The notes under the pieces: model-generated
What the model saw: only the letters and a program-made list of their open reading frames with translations
Told to the model about the DNA's origin: nothing
The model's database searches: none
Shown here: positions 8,752 to 16,700 of the stretch, one piece after another
Layout: each line of letters begins with the position of its first letter
Numbering within the stretch: the first letter of the stretch is position 1
Assembly (NCBI GenBank): GCA_036502625.1
Contig: DASXYG010000121.1
Location: 26,271 to 90,270, forward strand
Reading direction: 5' to 3'
DNA from: DASXYG01 sp036502625
Lineage (GTDB): Bacteria; Actinomycetota; Actinomycetes; Streptosporangiales; Streptosporangiaceae
DNA: 64,000 bases
Made by a program: the position numbers and the translations under genes

Positions 8752-10069
8752 CAATGATCCGCCGCTGTCACGGCGCGAACCCGCGTTCCCCCCTCCTATG
8801 TCGGTGGCGACAGATAGATTCGCTCGCGGTCGTTCGTATGGTCGATACAGGGAGGGCGAGTGCACAGGTCGTTCAAGTTCCTGCTGCGGCCGACCCACCG
8901 GCAAACGGCAGCACTGGCGACCTGTTTGGAAGACCACCGGGTCTTGTACAACGCAGCGCTCACCGAACGTCGCGAGGCGTATCAGAGACGCACCATTTCG
9001 ATCCGGTACACCGACCAGTCGTCTCAGCTTCGCGAGATCCGAGGGGCTGATCCCGAGGGGCAAGGGCGTTGGTCGGCGGGTTCGCAGCAACAGACATTGC
9101 GACGCTTGGACCGGGCATTCCAGGGATTCTTCCGCCGAGTCAGATCCGGCGTCAGACCAGGCTTTCCCCGATTCAAGGGGCGCGGCCGGTTCAACACCGT
9201 CGAGTGGCCTGCCCTGAAGAACGGCGCCCGCTGGAATTCCACACCAAATGAACCGGTCACCCGCGTCTACTTGATCGGCATCGGTCACATTCGAGTCCAC
9301 CCGCACCGGGCCGTTCTGGGCAACGTGAAAACGATCGCCGTCAAGCGCGAGCGCAGTCGTTGGTACGTGATCCTCAGGTGTGATGACATCCCTGCCGAGC
9401 CGCTCCCTAAGTCGGAAGCAATGGCCGGAATCGATATGGGCGTGGCTTCGTTCTTGACCGACTCCGACGGAGGTCATGTTCGGAATCCACGCTACGCCCG
9501 GGCCACCGCGGGAAGACTCGCAGCCGCCCAACGGGAGGTGTCCCGCTGTGGGCCTGGGTCGAGGCGGCGGCGCAACGCACGTGCCCGCGTGGCCGCATTG
9601 CATGGCAAGATCCGGCGCCAGCGCCTTGATCATGCGCACAAGATCGCGCTTGCCCTCGTACGCACCTACGACCTGATCGCCCATGAGGACCTGCGGATCG
9701 CGAATATGACCCGATCCGCGTCGGGCACACTCGATTCCCCCGGCACCAACGTCGCTCAGAAGACCGGGCTCAACCGCAGCATCCTCGACGCGGGCTGGGG
9801 GTTGTTCCTGCGTATCCTCACGTACAAGGCTGAAAGTGCCGGGCGTGTACTGATCGCGGTGAACCCGGCCGGCACCTCCCGTACATGCTGGGCCTGCGGG
9901 CACCGCGCGGGAGGAAACCGCGTCAGCCAAGCCGAGTTCCGATGTCGGGCGTGCGGCCACACTGCGCATGCCGATGTCAACGCTGCGCGCAATATCCTGA
10001 GGGCAGGGCTTGCCCTTCGGGCCGCTTGAGCGGCCCGAGAAACCGCTCGCTTGCTTGAGCGGAGGAGTC
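8752..10069 (+). mobile_element. IS605/IS1341-type element carrying only tnpB
   Basis: The element interrupts the peptide transporter operon between the two permease genes. GAGTC occurs both immediately left of the proposed left end (8747-8751) and as the last bases of the proposed right end (10065-10069). Removing 8752-10069 restores a plausible 15-nt gap between the permease stop and the next ATG. Hairpins typical of a right end lie at 10017-10038 (10-bp stem) and 10043-10062. No tnpA is present. Ends are inferred, not proven; GAGTC could also be a 5-bp target duplication. Confidence 0.6.
8860..10029 (+). CDS. tnpB: TnpB, RNA-guided nuclease of an IS605/IS1341-type element
   Basis: A 389-residue TnpB (OrfB) protein with all catalytic features visible. 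The N-terminus RSFKFLLRPTHRQTAALA is the family start. The RuvC triad is complete: Asp192 in GIDMG, Glu276 in HEDL and Asp372 in ADVNAARNI. A zinc ribbon is formed by C343-x2-C346 and C362-x2-C365. The GTG start follows GGAGGG closely. TnpB proteins cut DNA using a guide made from the element's right end, which favours element retention. It runs opposite to the surrounding operon. The protein looks intact and potentially active; without tnpA the element is probably non-autonomous. Confidence 0.93.
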   Translation: MHRSFKFLLRPTHRQTAALATCLEDHRVLYNAALTERREAYQRRTISIRYTDQSSQLREIRGADPEGQGRWSAGSQQQTLRRLDRAFQGFFRRVRSGVRPGFPRFKGRGRFNTVEWPALKNGARWNSTPNEPVTRVYLIGIGHIRVHPHRAVLGNVKTIAVKRERSRWYVILRCDDIPAEPLPKSEAMAGIDMGVASFLTDSDGGHVRNPRYARATAGRLAAAQREVSRCGPGSRRRRNARARVAALHGKIRRQRLDHAHKIALALVRTYDLIAHEDLRIANMTRSASGTLDSPGTNVAQKTGLNRSILDAGWGLFLRILTYKAESAGRVLIAVNPAGTSRTCWACGHRAGGNRVSQAEFRCRACGHTAHADVNAARNILRAGLALRAA

Positions 10070-10089
10070 ACTAGTACCGCACCCTCGGG
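9900..10089 (+). ncRNA. Predicted omega (right-end) guide RNA of TnpB
   Basis: In known TnpB systems the guide RNA scaffold covers the 3' end of tnpB and the element's right end, and the guide is the adjoining flank. Here the stems at 10017-10026/10029-10038 and 10043-10048/10057-10062 would be scaffold hairpins, and the guide would start at 10070 with ACTAGTACCGCACCCTCGGG, which is the 3' end of the upstream permease gene. The 5' limit is a guess. Confidence 0.4.
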
Positions 10090-11099
10090 TCGATCAGCGC
10101 GTTGACGAAGTCGATGATCATGCTGATCACGACCACCACCAGGGCGAAGACGGTGATGATGCCCTGGACGGCGTTGTAGTCGCGCCCGTTCATGTACTGG
10201 ATGAGCTGGTTGCCGAGGCCGGGCCAGTTGAAGGTCTGCTCGGTCAGCACCGAGCCGCCGAGCAGCAGCGCCACCTGGAGGCCCATGACGGTGATCACGG
10301 GCACCAGCGCGTTGCGGAAGGCGTGCCGGTTGACCACGCGCCGTTCGGGGACGCCGCGCGCCCGCGCCGCCTCGATGTAGTCGCCCTGCATGGCCTGGAC
10401 GACGTTGACCCGGACCAGCCGGATGAACACGCCGCATATCAGCAGGCCGAGCGTGATCGACGGCATCAGCAGATGTTGGATGACGTCCCAGAAGGAGTAG
10501 GCGTCACCGGACAGCAGCGCGTCGATGACCAGGATGTGCGTCCGCGTGGGCACGGTGGCCTGCACGATCGGGGACGCCTGGCCGCTCGACGGCAGGATGT
10601 CCAGGTCCTTGGAGAAGATGATCTGGAAGATCAGCCCGGTGAAGAAGACCGGCGCGGCGTACGTCACGATGCCGAACAGCCGGATCACGACGTCCGGGAC
10701 CTTGTCGCGCATGCGGCCGCCGTACAGGCCGAGCGGCAGGCCGATGACCAGGGCGACGATCAGCGCGCAGATGGACAGCGACAGCGTGGCGCCGCCGTTG
10801 TCGATGATGATCGACCGGACGCTGCGGCCGTCGGTCAGCGTGGTGCCGAAGTTGAGCGTCACCACGTCGCGCAGGTACTCGATGTACTGGATGATCAGCG
10901 GTTTGTCCAGGCCGAGCTCGTGTCTGCGGGTGGCCAGGTCGGCCGCGGACAGCTTGCCGCCGAGTGCGGCGCTGATGGGGTCGCCGGGCGCGACGCGCAT
11001 CAGCAGGAACACCATGGTCAGGAGGATCCAGATCATGGGGATCACGAGGAGGAGACGGGTCAGGAAGTATCTCCGCAGAGAACCCGATTTCTTCGCCAT
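10071..11099 (-). CDS. Oligopeptide/dipeptide ABC permease (DppB/OppB type)
   Basis: A 342-residue permease starting MAKKSGSLRRYFLTRLLLVIPMIW. The first transmembrane helix is at about residues 10-30, followed by RVAPGDPISAALGG (typical of DppB), about five more helices, and the EAA loop EAARARGVPERRVVNRHAFRNALVPVIT at about 240-268. The C-terminus DFVNALIDPRVRY is characteristic and complete, and the TnpB element begins immediately after the stop. It works with the DppC-type permease encoded beyond the element. Confidence 0.92.
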   Translation of the reverse strand: MAKKSGSLRRYFLTRLLLVIPMIWILLTMVFLLMRVAPGDPISAALGGKLSAADLATRRHELGLDKPLIIQYIEYLRDVVTLNFGTTLTDGRSVRSIIIDNGGATLSLSICALIVALVIGLPLGLYGGRMRDKVPDVVIRLFGIVTYAAPVFFTGLIFQIIFSKDLDILPSSGQASPIVQATVPTRTHILVIDALLSGDAYSFWDVIQHLLMPSITLGLLICGVFIRLVRVNVVQAMQGDYIEAARARGVPERRVVNRHAFRNALVPVITVMGLQVALLLGGSVLTEQTFNWPGLGNQLIQYMNGRDYNAVQGIITVFALVVVVISMIIDFVNALIDPRVRY

Positions 11100-11172
11100 G
11101 TGCGGACTTTCTCGGGTCGGGGTCGCGGGTTGCGCGGACGGCGGGAAACGCGGCGTCGCGGTGGCAGCCTAG

Positions 11173-11200
11173 GGGGGCACCGGCCTGTGCCGGTGCCCCC
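11173..11200 (-). terminator. Intercistronic hairpin after the binding-protein gene
   Basis: A perfect 12-bp stem (11173-11184 with 11189-11200, loop CTGT) lies 15 nt after the stop of the binding-protein gene and about 75 nt before the permease start. In binding-protein operons such hairpins commonly protect the first message or attenuate read-through, so that the binding protein outnumbers the membrane subunits. Confidence 0.65.
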
Positions 11201-11214
11201 GGTACCGCTACGGG

Positions 11215-12804
11215 TCAGCTCTTCTTGGAGATCACCCAGAAGCGGAAGCTGTACGCCGGGTCGAAGGTGGTCGTGACGCCCTCGACGTTGTCGCGCACCG
11301 CGGCCTGCTGCTTGGCCTGCCACAGCGGCAGCATCGGCACGTCCTCCGCGCCGATCTTCTGGATCTGGTCGAAGATCGGCAGGCGCTTGGCCTGGTTGAT
11401 CTCGCCCTCTTCCTTGGAGATCAGCTTGTTGACCGTCGGGTTGTTGTAGTTGTTCCCGTAGAACCCGCCCTTGAGGTAGAAGGGCGCGAGGTAGTCGTCG
11501 GAGTCCGGGTAGTCCGGGAACCAGCCGAGCTGGTACATGCCGTAGAGCTGGTCCTGCTTGTAGCCCTTCTGGTACTGCACCCACTCGGTGTTCTTCAGCG
11601 TCACCTTGAAGTCGCCGCTGGAGTCGAGCTGCCGCTTGACCTCGTTCATCTCATCAGCGGTGGCCGGACCGTAGTGGGTCGGGGTGTACCACAGGGTGAC
11701 GGGCAGGGGCGCCTTCACACCGGCCTTGGCCAGCAGCGCCTTCGCCTTGGCGGGGTCCGGCGCGCCGTACTTGTCCTTGAAGACGTCCTTGTGGCCGTCG
11801 AGCCCGACCGGGATCGGGGAGTACAGCGACTGGAAGTCGCCGTTGTAGATGTTGTTGTTGATCTGGTCGCGGTTGATCGTCTGCGCGACGGCCTGCCGTA
11901 CGTACTTGTTGTCGAACGGCTTCTTCTTGACGTTGAAGACCAGGTAGCGGATCTCCGTGCCGTTGCCGCTGACGACCTTGACGCCCTTGCTGGACTCGGT
12001 CTTCAGCGACTTGAACTCGGTCGGCGCGAGGTTGCGGTACGCCACGTCGACGTCGCCCTGCTCGATGGCGAGCTTCAGCGCCGAGGACTTCTGGTAGTAG
12101 CGCACGATCACGTTGGAGGTCTTCGGCTTGTCCGACCCGGAGTAGTTCGGGTTCGCGACGAGCACCGCCTGCTGGCCGTTCTGGAACTTGGTCAGCTTGT
12201 AGTGGCCGGAGCCGACGGTCTTGGTGTCGTCCGTCAGCTTCTTGTCGGCCGGGTAGACCTTCGAGTCGACGATCGACGCGGCCGCGTAGGTCAGCTTGAC
12301 CGGCCACGTGGCGTCCGGCGCGGTGAGGTGGAAGACCACCGTCGTCGGGTCGGGCGCGTCGACGCTCTTGAACGACGCGTCATAGATCGACCAGGCGCCG
12401 TTCGGGTCGTTGATCTTCTTGTTGCGGTCGAAGGAGAACTTGACGTCCTTCGACGTGAGCGGGTCTCCGTTGGAGAACTTCAGGCCCGACTTGATCGTGC
12501 ACTTGTACGTCTTCGGGTCGGTGAAATCGCACTTCTGGGCCACATCGGGCACCGGCTTGCTTCCGCCCGGGGGGATCTTCAGCAGCAGTTGGAAAACGTT
12601 GTACTGAAGCGTGGAGGACGGAAGGTCGTAGGAACCCGCCGGGTCAATGGACGTGACCTGGCTGTCCGTCGTGCCGATGACCAGCGCGCTCTTGGCGCCG
12701 CCGCCTCCCCCTCCGCCGCCACCGCACGCGGCCGCCAGCAGGGCCAGCGCGCCGCCCGCCGCCGCGAGGATCAGCCCGCGCCGGTGCGCTGAGCGTCGTC
12801 GCAT
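11215..12804 (-). CDS. Peptide ABC transporter substrate-binding lipoprotein (SBP_bac_5)
   Basis: A 529-residue extracytoplasmic binding protein. The signal peptide RRGLILAAAGGALALLAAAC places the lipidated cysteine at about residue 27, followed by a run of glycines. Family 5 features include SIDPAGSYDLPSS, KSGLKFSNGDPLTSKDVKFSF and YDNKYVRQAVAQTINRD-like text (here FDNKYVRQAVAQTINRDQI). The ATG at 12804 is chosen because GGTGGAAG precedes it and the signal peptide begins at once; in-frame extension upstream has no such features. First gene of the operon, so its upstream gap (12805-13032) should hold the promoter. Confidence 0.93.
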   Translation of the reverse strand: MRRRSAHRRGLILAAAGGALALLAAACGGGGGGGGGAKSALVIGTTDSQVTSIDPAGSYDLPSSTLQYNVFQLLLKIPPGGSKPVPDVAQKCDFTDPKTYKCTIKSGLKFSNGDPLTSKDVKFSFDRNKKINDPNGAWSIYDASFKSVDAPDPTTVVFHLTAPDATWPVKLTYAAASIVDSKVYPADKKLTDDTKTVGSGHYKLTKFQNGQQAVLVANPNYSGSDKPKTSNVIVRYYQKSSALKLAIEQGDVDVAYRNLAPTEFKSLKTESSKGVKVVSGNGTEIRYLVFNVKKKPFDNKYVRQAVAQTINRDQINNNIYNGDFQSLYSPIPVGLDGHKDVFKDKYGAPDPAKAKALLAKAGVKAPLPVTLWYTPTHYGPATADEMNEVKRQLDSSGDFKVTLKNTEWVQYQKGYKQDQLYGMYQLGWFPDYPDSDDYLAPFYLKGGFYGNNYNNPTVNKLISKEEGEINQAKRLPIFDQIQKIGAEDVPMLPLWQAKQQAAVRDNVEGVTTTFDPAYSFRFWVISKKS

Positions 12805-13032
12805 CTTCCACCTCGTGTTGTCCGACCGCCGCTCCGCGGCAATCCAATTAGGTCTTGCGATCTGCGGCAACCGTAAAGAAGCCCGCCGACCGTTCGACCT
12901 CGACACGATCGCGAAGCGATAACGATTGACGAACCCGGTGGCCACGAGCGCGGAAATACCCGGACACGGAGGCGCGCGAACGCCCGTACTTTCCCGGAAC
13001 GGGGCCGTACGGGCGGAAGGCTTACGGGACGG

Positions 13033-13524
13033 TCACTCGATGCCGCGGCGGCGCAGCAGCTCCTCGATGTCCTTCATGTCGTCGTCGCCGCTCGCGGACG
13101 CCGACTGGCCGGTGGCGACCGTACGCTCCACCGCCGGGCGCTTCGCGGCGCCTCCGGCGGCCTTCGGGGTGGCGCCGGGCGTGTCGCCCTCGGCGACCTC
13201 GCCGCGGTTGCTCTTGGTGACCTTGCGGCGCAGCATCATGCCGGAGACGATCCACAGCAGCACGGCCAGGCCGAGCACGATCGTGCCCGCCCACACGGTG
13301 GGCTTGAAGATCAGCCCGGCGGCCCAGCCGACGATCTGGCTGCCGATGCGCCACAGCAGCGGGATCACGCCGGTGAGGTAGAGGCCGAGGGGCAGCAGGG
13401 AGTAGGCGGCGCCGCGCATTCCGGACGACGCGCCGCGGCGGCGCCAGGCGAGCCAGCTCAGCACGAGGCCGACGGCCGTCACTCCGATGCACAGCGGAGC
13501 CCACGCGAAAGAGTCCGCGTTCAT
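13033..13524 (-). CDS. Small membrane protein of unknown function
   Basis: A 163-residue protein starting MNADSFAWAPLCIGVT. It has three or so hydrophobic segments (about residues 6-22, 36-62 and 70-95) followed by a hydrophilic cytoplasmic tail rich in Gly, Ala and Glu that ends DDDMKDIEELLRRRGIE. The end resembles a short amphipathic helix that could be an interaction site. Proteins of this shape are common in actinomycetes and often mislabelled; I recognise no catalytic motif. It lies downstream of the giant NLR-like gene on the same strand but is separated from it by a strong hairpin. Confidence 0.75.
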   Translation of the reverse strand: MNADSFAWAPLCIGVTAVGLVLSWLAWRRRGASSGMRGAAYSLLPLGLYLTGVIPLLWRIGSQIVGWAAGLIFKPTVWAGTIVLGLAVLLWIVSGMMLRRKVTKSNRGEVAEGDTPGATPKAAGGAAKRPAVERTVATGQSASASGDDDMKDIEELLRRRGIE

Positions 13525-13645
13525 CGCTGCCGCCACCTTCCCTGTTCGTCGCCGTCCGCTTCGGGATCCCCATCGTCGCACACGGTTCCGGCGCCGGACG
13601 TCCGCCGAAAGGACGACGGGCCCCCGACATCGGGCCTCCGGGACG

Positions 13646-13685
13646 CCGCGCGGTCCCCTACGGGAAACGCCCGAGGACCGCGCGG
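13646..13685 (-). terminator. Hairpin terminator after the NLR-like gene
   Basis: An 11-bp perfect stem (13646-13656 with 13675-13685) starts 17 nt after the stop of the large gene at 13703. The loop is 18 nt and there is no T-tract. Likely ends the NLR-like transcript. Confidence 0.6.
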
Positions 13686-13702
13686 TGGTTCCGTACGGCG
13701 GC

Positions 13703-16700
13703 TCAGAAGTGGGCGTCGTCGTCGAGGCGGCGGATGTCCGGTACGTACGGGTCGAGCTCGCCGGGCTCGAACCGGCACAACCCGACGACGTGCCAGAACT
13801 TGCCTGCGGGGTCGCCGCTGAGCTTGTAGCGGCCGTCTCGGGAAGCGGCCGCCCAGCCGTCCGGCAGCCCGATCAGCATCACCCGGGAGACGGGCGCGCC
13901 GTCGCGGATGTCCCACAGGCGTACGGCGCCGTCGTCGCTGGCCGTGGCGAGCTGCGCGCCGTCCGGAGAGAACGCCACGGAGCGCGCCGGGTCGGTGTAG
14001 TCGCGCAGCGTCCACAGCTCGCCGCCCGCGGCGACGTCCCACAGGCGCACCGTGCGGTCGTCGCCGGATGTGGCCAGCAGCCGGCCGTCCGGGGAGAACG
14101 CCACCGACCGGACCCGGCCCGCGTGGCCGAGCAGCGCGCGGGTGGGGCGCCCGGTGACGGGGTCCCACAGCCGTACGGTCGCGTCGTAGCTCGCGCTGGC
14201 CAGCAGCGAGCCGTCCGGGGAGAACGCCACCTGCCAGACACGGTCGCCGTGGCCGTCGAGCACGTGGCGGCAGCGGCCGGTCGCCGGGTTCCACAGGCGC
14301 ACGGTGCGGTCGTCGCAGGCCGAGGCGAGTGTGCTGCCGTCGGCGGAGAACGAGAGCGACCTGACGCGCCCGGTGTGGCCGGCGAGCGTACGGATGAGGC
14401 GGTCGGTGTTGACCGTCCACAGGCGCACGCTGTCGTCGTCGGTCGCGGTGGCCAGCATCCGCCCGTTGGGGCTGAACGCCACCGCCCACACCTGGTCGGT
14501 GTCGGCGCCGAGGGAGTGGTGGTGGCGGCCGGTCTCGACGTCCCACATGCGCACGTCGCCGAGGTTGCCGGGGATCGCGACGAGCGCGCCGTCCGGGGTG
14601 AACTCCGCCGAGCCGATGCGCCCGGTGTGGCCGGGCAGGGCGTGCCGGTACGCGCCGGTGGCGGGGTCCCAGAGGTGCGCGCGGCCGTCGTTGCTCGTGC
14701 TGAGCAGCAGCCGGCCCTCGGGGTGGTAGACGACGGACGACAGCCGCTCGATGTGCCCGGCCAGCTTGTCGCGGCGCGCGCCGGTCGCGGGGTCCCAGAT
14801 GAGCACGGTGTCGTCGTTGCTGGTGCTGGCGAGCAGCGAGCCGTCGGCGCTGAACGCGCACGCCCACACGGGGCCGGTGTGGCCGCGCAGGGTGCGCAGC
14901 GGCTCGCCGCCGCGCGGGTCCCATACGCGCAGGTCGTGGTCGCTGCTCGCGGTGACGAGCCGGGCGCCGTCCGGGCTGAACACGGCCACCCAGACGGGCC
15001 CGGTGTGGCCTTCGAGCACGTGGAGGCACTCGCCGGTCTCGGTCTCGAAGACGCGGACGGTGTGGTCGTCGCCCGCGGTGGCGATCAGCGCGCCGTCCGG
15101 GGAGAACGCCGCCGACCACACGGGGCCGTGGTGGCCGCGCAGGGTGCGCAGGCAGTGGCCGGTCTCGACGCTGGACAGCCGCACCTCGCCCTGGGCGTCG
15201 CAGGTGGCCAGCAGCGACCCGTCGCCGTTGAAGTGCGCCCACCAGATGGGCGCGGCGTGGCCGCGCAGCGTGCGCAAGTGCTCGCCCGTACGGGTGTCGT
15301 ACACCGGCACGGCGTGGTCGTCGCCCGCGGTGACCAGCGTCGACCCGTCCGGCGCGAACCGCACCGACCACACCGAGCCCTCGTGGTCGTCGTGCGTACG
15401 GCGGCACTCACCGGTCGTGGGGTCCCATTCGCGGACCACGCCGTCGGCGTCGGCGGTGACGAGCTGTGTGCCGTCCGGGCTGAACTGGACGGACCACACC
15501 GGCGTGGCGTGGCCGCCGAGGAGCTGGACGCACTCCCCCGTCATCGGGTCCCACAGGCGCACCTCCTCGTCCAGGCCGGCGGTGACCAGGCGGTCGCCGG
15601 ACGGGTTGAACGCGAGGGTGTAGACGCGGTCGCTGTGGCCGGTCAGTGTGCGCAGCCCGGCGCCGTGGTAGGCGTCGCAGATCACGACGGCGCCCGTCTC
15701 GTCGCCCACGGCGAGCACCCCGCCGTCCGGGCTGAACGCCAGGAGGCCGGGCAGCGCGCCGTTGCGGAAGCTGTGCGCGATGCCGACCGTGGCCGGGGCC
15801 AGCTCCGTCTCGACGTCGGTGCCGGGGACGACGGCGGCGCCGGCCAGGCCGTCGGACGCGGCGAGCTCGGCCTGGCCCTCGACGGCGACCAGCGTCGCGC
15901 GGCGCCACGTCGCGCCCGCGGTGACGGTCTCGCGGAGGTCGGTGCCGAGCAGCCGGGCGCCCGTGAGGTCGGCGCCGGAGAGGTCGGCGCGCAGCATGCG
16001 GGCGCGGTCGAGCCGGGCGCCGGCCAGCTTGGTGCCGATCAGCCGCGCGCCCTCCAGGTCGGTGCCGACCAGCCGGGCGTCGGTGAGGTCGGCGCCGGAG
16101 AGGTCGGCGCGGCGCAGGTCGCGGCCGGAGAGGTCGACGCCGCGGAAGTTCACGCCGCGCAGGTTGACCGGCACGCCGGTGGGTTCGCGTACGCGCCCGC
16201 TGATCTTCAGCGCGTTCGCGCGCGCCGCCTCGGCCGCCTTGCTGTCGGCGAGGGTGCGCTCCGCCCAGGCGCGGCACTGCCGGTAGCCGGCGAGGTCGAC
16301 CAGGAAGTCGGCCATCAGGGCGGAGATCACCCGGCCGCGCAGCGGCTCCGGGTCGGTCTCGCCGCGGCCGAGGCGCTGCGCGATCTCCGCGGCGACCAGC
16401 CACTCCATGACGGAGTTGTGCACGAACGTGAACGCGCCCTCGCCCGCGCGGACGAGCAGCGTGCCGGAACCCACGACGTGGGCGGCCTGCTCGGCGGTGA
16501 GCCGCCGCTCGGTCAGCCCGGCGATCACGTCGCCGGCGACGTCGGTCAGGTCGGCGAGCGTGACGTACGGCCGGTCGGAGTCCCACAGGCGCAGCGCCAG
16601 CGCCATGACGGCCTCCCAGCGGCGCGCCTTGTCGAGGTTCGCCGCGCGCGCCGCCGGGCCGCCGCGCACCTCGGCCTCGTACGCCAGCCAGGCGTCGAGG

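Noticed and set aside
9024..10029. A second transposase gene (TnpA) in the IS605-type element
   Set aside because: No HUH-type tyrosine transposase motif occurs in any frame; the only other frames are antisense shadows.
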